Both the position numbers and the translations under genes were made by a program. From Blastococcus litoris (GTDB lineage: Bacteria; Actinomycetota; Actinomycetes; Mycobacteriales; Geodermatophilaceae): 64,000 bases of DNA. Under the pieces are notes generated by a model. The model did not search any database. It was not told where the DNA came from and saw only the letters and a list, made by a program, of their open reading frames with translations. Location of the stretch: positions 124,001 through 188,000 of the forward strand of contig NZ_QCZF01000005.1 in the NCBI RefSeq assembly GCF_003075095.1. Direction: 5' to 3'. This document shows positions 42,996 through 51,234 of this stretch, one piece after another; within the stretch, counting starts at the first letter, position 1, and each line of letters opens with the position of its first letter.

Positions 42996-45900
42996 TCAGT
43001 AGCCGAGTGTCCCCCGCACCGCAGCCCGTCGTGCAGCAGCTTTCGCCTCAGCCAAACGCGGTTCGAAGGTCTCGATGCCTCGCTCCCCGAGCCGCGCGAG
43101 GTCCGGCTCGGGTGACTTGGCCAGGTCACGGCACACGTTGAGGTGCCGTTCGAGCCGTTCATGGTCTTCGCCGGAGTGCGTTCCAACCTCGAGGGTCCAG
43201 AGAAGGTCATCGGGCTGCCACTTGAGCGGTCGGAGCATGACAGCAAGAACCTCCAGTGGGTATCGCTTGCCGTGCTGGAACCGCGTCGCGTGCAGCAGCT
43301 TGCTGAGCGACACCGGGAAGGTCGGGTCGGATACGGCCGTGGTTATCCATCCGACATCTGTGGCTGAGATGACCCAAAAGAGGTTCTTAGCCATCGGGCT
43401 CTCCCGCACCCGGTTCCAGAGTTCGAAACGGTGCGCGCCGCTCAGCTTTCGCGCGCTTTCCTCCCACTCGTCGAAGTCATCGTTGCCCTCGAGCGCGTCG
43501 ACGTGTTTGACCAGCAGGCTCATGTAGATCTCTGGGTTCGTCTTCGCGAGTATCTCGAGCGCCTTGGACTGCATGTGGTCGCGCGTGGTGCCTGATGGGA
43601 CGGTGAGGTCGCTCATGGCCGTAGCCCAATCGGGGTCGGCTGGCATCTCCTCTGAGGAGTACGCCATCTCGGCCGCCCACAGCGCGGCCGCGCTGCTTCG
43701 AACCTGGGGGTCCGGGTGGATGAACAATGCCTGACGGGTGGAGTCGGATGCGTGACGGATGGCGTAGGACGAGTCGAGGCCCGCGATGTCTTCGACCGTG
43801 AGGGCGTCGACGATCAGACTCGTGAGCTCGGCGTCCTGGCAGTCGCTGATCACCGAGCTGATGAGGGAGCCTCTCCCGCCTGTGTCGCCGAGGAGCTCCG
43901 TGGCAAGAGGAACAGTCATGATGCCGTTGGCGACGCACCTACTGATGAGCGGGCCGGCTGAGGGACCCAGTCCATGGTCCAGAGCGGCACGGAGCCAAGC
44001 CTCGGGGTCGCAACGCATGGAGAGGCGGACCATGACGCGCCACGCTGCTGAGCCGTCCTTGACCGTGGCGAGGTCGGCGTCGTGGCCTGCGAGCCACGTC
44101 ATGATGACGCTGGGCGGTTGCTCGATATAGGCAGCAAGTGCTCGGTCGAGTTCAGCCTCTCGGAGGCGGCGGTCCTCTTCCCAGTCTTTGGACAGGTCGC
44201 GCTCGGCGGTCAGCGCCGCGAACAGCTCATCCGGTTCGTCGAGCATGATCTCGAGGCTGGAAGCTTCTCGGTTGAAGACTGCGCGTAGGCCTGGCGTGGC
44301 GATCAGCGGGGCGATGGCTTTGGCGATCGAGACCGCGATCCGTCGCGCCGCGGTCTGCTGCCCTGGGTTCGGGACCCCACGGACTGGAAGAGGGTATCCG
44401 CTGGCGATGTGGGCCCATTTTCTCATGACCTCGATGAGGTCTGCGAGCTCTTCGTTCGAGGCCGAGGCGATTCGACTGACCAGCTCGGGTTCGAGCGCCT
44501 CATGCATGGCGCCAATGTCTTCTTCGGGCCAGGTGAATGACTGCAGGACGAACGAGTTCACCTTCTCGGGGCTCATGTAGTTGCCGTCGAAGGTCGGCTG
44601 GAGCACGTGGCATGCGAGCTTGAGCCAGACGTGGTCAGGCAGTTCCTGGGCTTGGTCGCTCGCCATTGCCGCGCAGAGGTGCACGATCGCCGTCGCGGTG
44701 GGGAAATCTCCGGTCCGGGCGTCCTGGACATCCTCAACCACCGTCTTGATGGCCGTCGTGTAGTCCCACCCTCGTGCAGCCAAGTGGGTCAGTGACGCGA
44801 AGAAGAGCGCGATGCACTCGGTATTCTCTGCCTGAAGCGAGTCGGCGACACGCGCGGCGAGGACCTTGGTCGCGGCGACGGCGGACCGCTCATCGTCTAC
44901 TTCGGTCGCGTCTTGCACGGCCTGCATGAGGTAGTCGAAGGCGAAATGGGTGCACTCACTGTTGATGAGTGCGTAGGTGCGCAGGAGTTCGTCGCCGTCC
45001 GAGCCCAGTCCCAGGTCGGCCAGGACGGCGAGAAGTTCCTCTGCGGTGGGAACCATCGGCTCTTCGGCACCGAGCAGCGCGGCGTAGATCTGGGTTTGCA
45101 GAATGCCTGGCAGGAGTTCTGGCAGCGCACTCTTGACGTCGCTGACGCGTACGGCGGTCGCGTGGCCGGCGAAGTAGACGTCGGCCACGATGCTCGCTGC
45201 GATGGTTCGCGGAACAACACGGTAGGAGCTATCGAAGGTTCGCCCGTCGGGAGAGTTCCACAGCCGGTTGCGGCGGACGTCGACGAGCCCGGCGATTGCG
45301 ACCGAGCGAATGAGCCCCTCGAACTGAGTAGGGGTGAGTTCGAATAGCTTCGCGATGGTACGCGCTTGGTCCTCGGTGGCGTCGCTGACGAGGGCGATGG
45401 CTGCGAGCAGTTGGATGGCTTCAGCCGGCGCCATTGACCGTCGCAGGAACGCCCGGATCTGCTCCCTGAGAGCTTGCCCGGTCCACACGGCTTGCCAGGC
45501 ACCTTGCTGGACGAGGAGGTCTGCGAGGTTGAGCGCCCATGCGGGTCGCCCTTGGGCTTGCTGGAGCAGCTGAGCGATGACCGAGGTCCGGGTGATGCCT
45601 CGCTCGCGAAGGAGGATTCCGATTTCCTCCACGGTGAGCAGGTCCACCTCGAGGGCAAGCGCCTCCGGCAGGTGGTCGGCGACGCTTTCCCTCTCGTGTG
45701 GCCAGCAGGTGACGGCGACCCGGAACTGGAGCTTCTCTGCGTGCCGAGCGTGCAGGAGATGCTCGACGTCCTCGGACCGGCCGCCGGCGTCGTCTACGAC
45801 CACGAGCTTCGGTTTGGTGGCGAGGAGGTCATCCAGTAGTCGTTCGGGTGCGGTGTTCCGTTCGAGGAACAGCGCGCTGCCCAGCCGTCCGGCTACGTGG

Positions 45901-46496
45901 CTCTTGCCGGCGCCGGGGACCCCCCACAGGATGAGGTCCCGGTCGGAGTTCTCGGCGCGGTCGAGTAGTTCGTCGCGACCGACGGTGGGGAGCTGGTGCT
46001 CATCAGGGCGTGCGCCGCGCGGTGTGCGGGAAAGGCTGAACGCGCCGCCTTCGATGTGCAAAATCCTCCGGCGCCAGTCGGGGTCGTCGCGGAATGCGTT
46101 GGCGAACCAGGGGCGGTCGTAGACCTGGATGAGATCGCAATCGAACTCCTTGGCGATGGCGGCCAGCTTGATGCGCTTCTGCCGGTTGACCTCGGCTAGG
46201 TTCGCCACAACGACTTGGTCGACGCGCATCTTGTGGTCTCGGGCCGACTCGAGGCTCCCGCGGAGGCTCTTCTTGGCGCCCTCCCATGTGCGGGATGAGG
46301 TGATGATGAGGCCGAGGACCTGGCCGTTGGGTTTGACGAGCTCTGCGTCAAGGCCGTGGTCGGTTCCGCCTGTCACGGGAACGAGACCTGGGTAGTCGTG
46401 CCCGATGAGCGCGGCCGCGCAATCCTCGAAGTCGGATTGCTGCAGGCGGTATTGAGTGTCGTTTAGACGTTGGTCGATACGGTCGAGCAGGTTCAC
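42996..46496 (-). CDS. Avs-like STAND NTPase with degenerate Mrr-type nuclease domain
   Basis: A 1166-residue protein with a GTG start. Residues about 15-110 resemble an Mrr/PD-(D/E)xK nuclease: FEDCAAALIGHDYPG, then GGTDHGLDAE (D46, D50). But the usual lysine strand reads LGLIITSSR, so catalysis may be lost or changed. A STAND-type P-loop follows: ILWGVPGAGKS (Lys 198) and KLVVVDDAGG near 235. The remaining 850 residues are helical, probably repeats that sense a trigger, as in Avs defence proteins. The gene stands alone, behind a strong terminator that separates it from the sigma-factor cassette. Avs membership is by architecture, not by alignment. Confidence 0.75.
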   Translation of the reverse strand: MNLLDRIDQRLNDTQYRLQQSDFEDCAAALIGHDYPGLVPVTGGTDHGLDAELVKPNGQVLGLIITSSRTWEGAKKSLRGSLESARDHKMRVDQVVVANLAEVNRQKRIKLAAIAKEFDCDLIQVYDRPWFANAFRDDPDWRRRILHIEGGAFSLSRTPRGARPDEHQLPTVGRDELLDRAENSDRDLILWGVPGAGKSHVAGRLGSALFLERNTAPERLLDDLLATKPKLVVVDDAGGRSEDVEHLLHARHAEKLQFRVAVTCWPHERESVADHLPEALALEVDLLTVEEIGILLRERGITRTSVIAQLLQQAQGRPAWALNLADLLVQQGAWQAVWTGQALREQIRAFLRRSMAPAEAIQLLAAIALVSDATEDQARTIAKLFELTPTQFEGLIRSVAIAGLVDVRRNRLWNSPDGRTFDSSYRVVPRTIAASIVADVYFAGHATAVRVSDVKSALPELLPGILQTQIYAALLGAEEPMVPTAEELLAVLADLGLGSDGDELLRTYALINSECTHFAFDYLMQAVQDATEVDDERSAVAATKVLAARVADSLQAENTECIALFFASLTHLAARGWDYTTAIKTVVEDVQDARTGDFPTATAIVHLCAAMASDQAQELPDHVWLKLACHVLQPTFDGNYMSPEKVNSFVLQSFTWPEEDIGAMHEALEPELVSRIASASNEELADLIEVMRKWAHIASGYPLPVRGVPNPGQQTAARRIAVSIAKAIAPLIATPGLRAVFNREASSLEIMLDEPDELFAALTAERDLSKDWEEDRRLREAELDRALAAYIEQPPSVIMTWLAGHDADLATVKDGSAAWRVMVRLSMRCDPEAWLRAALDHGLGPSAGPLISRCVANGIMTVPLATELLGDTGGRGSLISSVISDCQDAELTSLIVDALTVEDIAGLDSSYAIRHASDSTRQALFIHPDPQVRSSAAALWAAEMAYSSEEMPADPDWATAMSDLTVPSGTTRDHMQSKALEILAKTNPEIYMSLLVKHVDALEGNDDFDEWEESARKLSGAHRFELWNRVRESPMAKNLFWVISATDVGWITTAVSDPTFPVSLSKLLHATRFQHGKRYPLEVLAVMLRPLKWQPDDLLWTLEVGTHSGEDHERLERHLNVCRDLAKSPEPDLARLGERGIETFEPRLAEAKAAARRAAVRGTLGY

Positions 46497-46625
46497 GAGC
46501 CGCCTACCTACCTCTCTACTCGGACCGGGCGACTCTATGCGTCGGAGCCCTCACCGTTCGTTCAGTCCCGCCAGCGGCGCGATCCCGGCGGCCGGCGCGC
46601 GGGTGTGACTGATATGAAGTCAGGC

Positions 46626-46670
46626 AACAACGGAGCCCCCCGCAATTGGTGTGCGGGGGGCTCCGTTGTT
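46626..46670. terminator. Very strong hairpin (19-bp perfect stem)
   Basis: AACAACGGAGCCCCCCGCA pairs perfectly with TGCGGGGGGCTCCGTTGTT across the loop ATTGGTG. The T- and A-rich ends make it work as a terminator on either strand. It ends the leftward cassette of the sigma-like and small-protein genes before the STAND gene. Confidence 0.85.
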
Positions 46671-46691
46671 CGCCTACCAGGCGACGAGGCT

Positions 46692-46895
46692 TCAGCCTCT
46701 CTCAGTCACGCTGGTGTTCGGGTGCCGCGCAGCTGCGGCGCCGGAGATGTACTTCCCGGTGATGGCGCTGCGGTGGTGCGTACCGCTGCTGCGGTTGGCT
46801 CCGCTCTCGCTGACGCTGGTGCGGGGATGCCGCGCAGCGGCCGCCCGAGAGATGTACCTCCCGGTAATGGCGCTGCGGTTGTGGCCTCGAGCCAT
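46692..46895 (-). CDS. Small basic protein made of two tandem 26-residue repeats
   Basis: A 67-residue protein from ATG 46895, with GGAGGG about 8 bases upstream. It consists of two near-identical units: RSAITGRYISRAAAARHP, then RTSVSE, and RSAITGKYISGAAAARHP, then NTSVTE, joined by a short linker. The duplication is also visible in the DNA (about 46711-46775 and 46814-46880). From memory, single-unit proteins with an RSA-x-TG-x-Y motif occur in many bacteria, with no known function. It follows the 60-residue gene by 76 bases and ends just before the terminator. Confidence 0.7.
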   Translation of the reverse strand: MARGHNRSAITGRYISRAAAARHPRTSVSESGANRSSGTHHRSAITGKYISGAAAARHPNTSVTERG

Positions 46896-46971
46896 GATGA
46901 CCCTCCATTTCTGGCGGAGCCGGGGTTGGATCCGCCTGTCGGCTCATACATCCGTCGAGCGCTTCGATCCC

Positions 46972-47154
46972 TCAGCTGTGGCCCTTCTTTCCTGACTGAT
47001 CCCGCTTCGTGCCCCGGTCGACTGATCGCGAGACGAGGTTGGCGGCAAGCGACGAAGGCACGGTCTGGCGCACGGCGCTTGCTTGGGGGCTGCCCAGAGA
47101 CGACCGCTCGATGAGCTTGGTGACTGAAGTCCTGGGGTGACTCCTCTTGGTCAT
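46972..47154 (-). CDS. Small protein coupled to the sigma-like gene
   Basis: A 60-residue basic protein starting at ATG 47154, which overlaps the stop of the sigma-like gene (ATGA). It reads TKRSHPRTSVTKLIERSSLG, then QASAVRQTVPSSLAANLVSR and a basic tail. HPRTSV also occurs in its neighbour, the tandem-repeat protein, so the two may be related or bind the same partner. There is no membrane segment or cysteine pair. Coupling to the sigma-like factor suggests a regulator, such as an anti-sigma or cofactor peptide, but this is not shown. Confidence 0.62.
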   Translation of the reverse strand: MTKRSHPRTSVTKLIERSSLGSPQASAVRQTVPSSLAANLVSRSVDRGTKRDQSGKKGHS

Positions 47155-47984
47155 GCCGACTGCCGCCTTCCTGACGTGGGTGTGGTCCCCCGGATACGTG
47201 CTTTCCACCGGGTGACCAGGTTCTCGACGGTCTTTGCGCTATCGAGCTTGAGGAAGACAGCGATCTCCGCGTAGCTGTACCCCTCGGCCTGGTAGATGAG
47301 GGCGGACTGAGCCTCGGCGCTCTCGATCCTGCCCAGCGTCTCGGTCACTTCGGCCTCGCGATCGAAGGACGCTTCGACGTTGTTGTGGGCCGGCGCGAAG
47401 ACGTTGCGCTCGACCAGGTCGTCAAGCGAGTCCGAAGGGGGCCGTCGCTTCTGAGTGCGCCGCCACTCTTTGTAGACGTTGGGGAACTGCCACTTGCACT
47501 GACCGATGAAGTAGGTCTTGAGACTGGCCCCCTTGTTCGGGTCCCAGCTGTGATTCTTCAGGGCGATCTCGAGGAACTTGTCCAAGGCGTTGACGACGGT
47601 GAAGCTCGCTAGGTCGTGGACGTCCTCGCGGCCCTGGATCCGCTCGTCGAAGTCTCGCGTGAACCCGTAGTTGGTAGCCTTCGTGACGATGCCGAAGATC
47701 AATCCCCGCCGGATCCATGAGCTGATCACCGCGTAGCCGTACCGAGCGAACTCTTCGGCGATGGGCTTCCAGACCTTGGGGGAGTAGTTGCTGAGCTGGA
47801 GATTGAGCAGGAGGTCTGCGTCTCCGAGCATTCGGTCGAGTCTGTCGCCGTCTGGGTGGCGGTCCTCGTCAACGAGGCGGTCTTCGCGTCGGAGTCGCTC
47901 TTCGTCGCTCTCGAGGCCCTGTGGGGGTTCTAAGTCCTCCTCACGCGCGCTCCAGCCACCGGCGAGGTGGGGCGGCTGGCTCAT
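47151..47984 (-). CDS. Sigma-70-like factor of a mobile cassette
   Basis: A 277-residue protein from ATG 47984, chosen because GGAGA lies about 8 bases upstream; a TTG at 48014 is possible. After an acidic leader (ESDEERLRREDRLVDED), the core carries FTVVNALDKFLEIALKNH and SLKTYFIGQCKWQFPNVYKEWRR, which resembles sigma region 2. The C-terminal helix-turn-helix reads LIYQAEGYSYAEIAVFLKL, then VENLVTRWKARIRG, like region 4. It would direct RNA polymerase to specific promoters. It heads a three-gene unit with two small proteins. It may switch on cassette or defence genes. An extracytoplasmic signal is not evident. Confidence 0.72.
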   Translation of the reverse strand: MSQPPHLAGGWSAREEDLEPPQGLESDEERLRREDRLVDEDRHPDGDRLDRMLGDADLLLNLQLSNYSPKVWKPIAEEFARYGYAVISSWIRRGLIFGIVTKATNYGFTRDFDERIQGREDVHDLASFTVVNALDKFLEIALKNHSWDPNKGASLKTYFIGQCKWQFPNVYKEWRRTQKRRPPSDSLDDLVERNVFAPAHNNVEASFDREAEVTETLGRIESAEAQSALIYQAEGYSYAEIAVFLKLDSAKTVENLVTRWKARIRGTTPTSGRRQSA

Positions 47985-48074
47985 GCGCGGTCTCCGGAGC
48001 GAGGCATCAAGCAACGAACTTCGCTGCTTGGTCCCTCTTAAGTCCGGCCCTCAGGGAGATCCCTCGCTTCGACC

Positions 48075-48098
48075 AAGATTTTTTTTAGATTTTTCTCG
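48075..48098. other. AT-rich patch in a GC-rich region
   Basis: The stretch AAGATTTTTTTTAGATTTTT lies about 90 bases upstream of the sigma-like gene and is strikingly unlike its surroundings. It may be part of that gene's promoter or an A-tract bend. No -10/-35 pair is clear. Confidence 0.35.
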
Positions 48099-48158
48099 GC
48101 ACCCAATCGACCAGGTTGAGCGTACCTGTTTCCGCTGCTCAGAGGGGGTGTCACAGGC

Positions 48159-48556
48159 TCAGTGGGCCCTTGTGAGTGCGCTGGCGAGTAGGTAGTTGGG
48201 GGAGCGGTCGAGGTTGTGACGGCTTTGTCGTAGCGCCGCGTCGTGCGGGTCGGCGTGGCCGAGCGCGTCCTGCACGTCTTGCAGCGTGGCGCCTAGGCGC
48301 AGCGCTTCGGTCGCGTAGCTGTGGCGCAGGCTGTGAGGGCTCACGCCGGCAGGAAGGCTCGCGGTCTTGGAGAGCCGAAGGAGTTGCTCGTAGGCCAGCT
48401 TGTAGCCGTAGCGGTCGCGACCGTTGCTTGCGAGGAAGATTGGCCGCCAGCACCTCTTGCGGAGGGGGCTCTCACTTGTTGGCCGTTCTGGTTGCAGTTG
48501 TGGTGAATCCGTGGCCGTCCACCGACGTCCGCCGTCGTCTCGGAACAGCGTGAATT
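48159..48556 (-). pseudogene. Degraded tyrosine recombinase (integrase) C-terminal fragment
   Basis: The open frame runs from about 48556 down to the stop at 48159. It gives a recombinase C-terminal half: FLASNGRDRYGYKLAYEQLL, then the arginine box GVSPHSLRHSYATEALRLGA and LQDVQDALGHADP. Where the catalytic tyrosine motif RRYD should be, the frame reads HDAALRQ; the bases for T-T-R-R-Y-D are present in another phase, so small deletions moved them out of frame. SRHNLDRSPNYLLASAL then follows normally. The N-terminal half is missing or out of frame. This was probably the integrase of the element or of a neighbouring insert. Confidence 0.78.
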
Positions 48557-48739
48557 AGCTGCTCAAGTGCCTGCTGCGGACCCTGGCGAACCGCCACGAA
48601 CGCGATCATGACGGCCTGGCAGTGTGCGGACCTCGCTCGCTTGACCTGGGAAAACAGCGTCGTCGAGCCGTCACGGATTGGCGGTCTACCACTGAGGTTC
48701 TTGGGGGCTGTCCCGCAGGCCCGCGCCTTGGCGTCGTGT

Positions 48740-49675
48740 CTAGGCGACGTCTCGAGCCGCAGCGGCGCCCGACGCGGCCAGCGTTGGCGCATTACTGAGG
48801 CCTAAGTTGGCGCAGACCTGAGTGGTGGCTGCTGCCTTGTTCATGGTGATGAAGTGCAGGCCAGGCGCACCCTCGTCGATCAGCCGCTGCGATAGCTGGG
48901 TAGCCACCGCGATGCCGTAAGCGCGCACCGCAGCGCGGTCCTGCGGCCGATCGCCGTCCAGGGCGGCGAATCTGTCTGCGAGCTTGCGGGGGAAGCCCTG
49001 GCCCGACAGCTGCACGATGCGAGCGATCTGGCGGACGTTGGTGACAGGCATGACGCCGGCAATGATCGGTACGTCACAGCCCCGGGCGGTCACCTGGTCA
49101 CGCAGCCGCAAGTAGTCCTCGGCGCGGAAGAACATCTGGGTGATCGCGAAGTCCGCCCCCGCACGGCACTTGGCTACGAACCTCTCGACACAGGTCGCGA
49201 GGTCAGGGGAGCGCGGGTGCTTCTCCGGGAAGGCCGCGACGCCGACGGAGAAGTCGCCCATCGCGCGCACCAACTCCACCAGCTCGGCGGCGTAGCGCAG
49301 CCCATGCGGGTGGGCCACCCACTCGGCCTGCGGATCAGCTCCAGGTGGATCGCCGCGCAGGGCCAACACGTTGCGCACCCCAGCCGCCGCCAGCCGACCG
49401 ATTGTCTGCCTCAGCTCGGCCACGCTGTGGTCGACCGCGGTCAGGTGCGCCAGCGGCGTCATGGTCGTCTCGGTCGCGATCTGCTCGGCCACCGCCAGGG
49501 TGCCCTCCCGCGTGGAGCCGCCAGCACCGTAGGTCACCGACACGAACGATGGCTGTAGGCGCTCGAGCTCGCGCAACGCACTCCACAGCTCGGCCGCACC
49601 GCGCGGCGCCTTAGGTGGGAAGAACTCGAAGGACACCGTCGGCCCCATCCCGGAGAGCGATCCGCGTATGGGCAT
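48740..49675 (-). CDS. metF: Methylenetetrahydrofolate reductase
   Basis: A 311-residue flavoprotein that reduces 5,10-methylene-THF to 5-methyl-THF for methionine synthesis. ATG 49675 is chosen (ATG 49648 is possible); earlier starts run into the riboswitch. Near the N-terminus is SFEFFPPKAPRG with the catalytic glutamate, then FVSVTYGAGGS. Later are NVLALRGDPPG, DFAITQMFFRAEDY and IIAGVMPVTN, all typical of bacterial MetF. Length agrees with the family. A SAM-IV riboswitch lies in its 5' leader, so it is turned down when S-adenosylmethionine is plentiful. It belongs to the chromosome and sets an outer limit for the mobile element. Confidence 0.95.
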   Translation of the reverse strand: MPIRGSLSGMGPTVSFEFFPPKAPRGAAELWSALRELERLQPSFVSVTYGAGGSTREGTLAVAEQIATETTMTPLAHLTAVDHSVAELRQTIGRLAAAGVRNVLALRGDPPGADPQAEWVAHPHGLRYAAELVELVRAMGDFSVGVAAFPEKHPRSPDLATCVERFVAKCRAGADFAITQMFFRAEDYLRLRDQVTARGCDVPIIAGVMPVTNVRQIARIVQLSGQGFPRKLADRFAALDGDRPQDRAAVRAYGIAVATQLSQRLIDEGAPGLHFITMNKAAATTQVCANLGLSNAPTLAASGAAAARDVA

Positions 49676-49794
49676 GGGACCGGTCGGGCGAGTCGCCGCC
49701 AGGGCGCCGCCTCGCAGGCGGCGGGGGAGTGGCCGGGACATTTGGTGGGACAAGGCGTCTCCAGGACGTCGCTGCGGCGCGCAGGACGGCCAGG

Positions 49795-49911
49795 TTGGTC
49801 GCTGCGCTTGCCCTGCCGGCGACAGGGCCAGGTCGTCACCCGGGGCACCCCACCGCAGCGGAGGGTTGCCGGCCAGCGAGCCGGGGCTTGACGCTGGCAC
49901 TCGAGACCCGG
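49795..49911 (-). ncRNA. SAM-IV riboswitch in the metF leader
   Basis: On the minus strand the leader reads GAGTGCCAGCGTCAAGCCCC, then GGCTCGCTGGCCGGCAACCC, TCCGCTGCGGTGGGGTGCCC and CGGGTGACGACCTGGCC. This matches, almost base for base, the known SAM-IV aptamer found upstream of methionine genes in actinobacteria, including the GAGTGCCAGCG start and the GGTGGGGTGCCCCGGGTGA core. It lies about 120 bases before the metF start, so it probably controls that gene when SAM binds. The exact ends were set by pairing and are approximate. Confidence 0.9.
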
Positions 49912-50380
49912 ATAGAAGCTAAGGCAATGGACGTTCTGTCAGCAAGGTCGGCGGACGTGACCGCCGTCACCACAGGTGGGCCCACCCAGATAGGCCGTCG
50001 TCGCCCAGGTGATGCCGAATTCTCGCGCCCCGCCGGAGCAGCCTGCGACCGTTCGCTTCGGATCCTTAGGTCGTCACGAGGAGAGGCATCTTGCGAAGGT
50101 CGCAGAGCTGCCGCCGACGAACGAGGGCCGTGCTCGGGAACACGGACGGCGACTTCTGCCGCTGCTCCGCGCAGGTCGTCGACCTCGTCGCCGAGCCGGA
50201 CGAGGTTCAGCGATGCGCCGGCCATGTAGGCAGGTGCGGTACTGAGAAGCGGCTGTGTAGAACGGGCGCAGAAACCTCACCGGTCTCGCGTCGACGGCCC
50301 ACTCACGACTCGGTAGTGAACGACCTAGGGGAGGCGCGCTCTTCGGCTACGGGCCGCCGACGGATAGTAGGTTGACGAAT
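49912..50380. other. Intergenic region between metF leader and the DUF5519-like gene
   Basis: About 470 bases. It should hold the divergent promoters of metF and the next gene. TTGACGAAT occurs just before the ATG at 50381, but no spaced -10 follows. Open frames on both strands look like noise. Confidence 0.4.
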
Positions 50381-50848
50381 ATGGCTACCCCTAGCGCCCT
50401 TCCGCAACGCCCTGGCCCAGCACCTGAGGTTGTTGGACCGGCTCCGCACGCCCAAAGGTCGCAAATTGCTCCTGTCATGGTGCAAGAGGAACTTTGGTCG
50501 CGGATGCGCGCATTGCCTTATGTCTACATGGCTCCTACGCTAGTTTCCGTTAAGCATGCCCGTGCTCTGCACCTGCCGGAGAACGTCGGATCTGCTTCTC
50601 CCGACCGGTTTCAGGGCGGCCGCGAGTTCATGCACCTGCACCCCCATCACGACGGCAGTCTGCATCTCTCCCTTCCAGATTGGGCGAGGGATGCCGCCAC
50701 CCGTAGCGGATGGGGCGTGCCTCATCCCGTTCAAAACGCTTTCCTTGTCTTCGGCCCCCGAGACCGTGGTGAGCTCGAAGTTGTCTGGCACCTGGTCCAG
50801 GTGAGCTATGCATGGGCAATGGGCGAGGTGGCCGCAGAGCCCACATAG
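50381..50848 (+). CDS. DUF5519-like (luciferase-domain) small protein
   Basis: A 155-residue soluble protein from ATG 50381 (an in-frame TTG lies 9 bases earlier). The C-terminal domain reads FMHLHPHHDGSLHLSLPDW, then SGWGVPHPVQNAFLVFGPR and ELEVVWHLVQVSYAWA. The DGSLHLSLP and GWG-x-PHP patterns recall the domain listed as DUF5519, also called luciferase domain, which has no established bacterial function. The N-terminus is proline-rich. It stands alone between two non-coding stretches. Confidence 0.68.
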   Translation: MATPSALPQRPGPAPEVVGPAPHAQRSQIAPVMVQEELWSRMRALPYVYMAPTLVSVKHARALHLPENVGSASPDRFQGGREFMHLHPHHDGSLHLSLPDWARDAATRSGWGVPHPVQNAFLVFGPRDRGELEVVWHLVQVSYAWAMGEVAAEPT

Positions 50849-51234
50849 CGGAGGCTGCAAGGTCGGCCGCTCGGCGACGCCTGGACCCGCCAGCTAGGAG
50901 CCGGCTCACGGCGTGGCAAGACCGCCGGCCCCTAAGAAGCGGCGGGTCCGCGGCCGTGCCGAGCGCAGCCACTTCCTGCATCCCACCGGACGGCTGCCAA
51001 GTCGTCAGTCACTCAGTCGACGGCGCCGCAGTCATGTCGAAAGCCGCCCGCGATGGATGACCCGATAGCGGTTGGCGGTCAGCTGCTCCTTGTCGTTGCC
51101 GTGGCGATGTGCGAGTACATCAAGGACTCGGCCGAGCGCCCAGTCGACGACGGACCCCTGGTCCATGTCGATGCACCGCCGCGAGGCGGGGCGGTGCAGC
51201 TGCTCCGCCCCGCCCCGCGGGATCACGCGTTCGG
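50849..51234. other. Non-coding stretch
   Basis: About 385 bases between the DUF5519-like gene and the Gly/Asp repeat gene. A minus-strand frame at 51032-51226 (MDQGSVVDWALGRVLDVLA) looks faintly protein-like, but it has no ribosome binding site; I do not call it. Confidence 0.4.

Larger units (their letters stand above)
1374..48556. mobile_element. Putative integrative and conjugative element with MobF relaxase, T4SS and Tad-type pilus (approximate ends)
   Basis: The span is set by a tRNA-3'-end-like sequence and an excisionase-like gene on the left and a degraded tyrosine recombinase on the right. Past these points lie housekeeping-type genes (XRE regulator; metF with its riboswitch). The interior holds a complete-looking set of conjugation genes: MobF relaxase, VirD4-like coupling protein, VirB4-like ATPase, VirB6-like and TcpC-like membrane proteins, a pilin and an M23 peptidase, plus a Tad/Flp operon and defence-type cargo. 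No matching direct repeats were found, so both ends are approximate. The defence island at 37.7-48.0 kb could be a separate insertion. Confidence 0.55.

Noticed and set aside
48472-48792. Open frame upstream of the integrase fragment as a separate gene
   Set aside because: It overlaps the end of metF and has no domain. Its lower part may be the out-of-frame N-terminal side of the recombinase.
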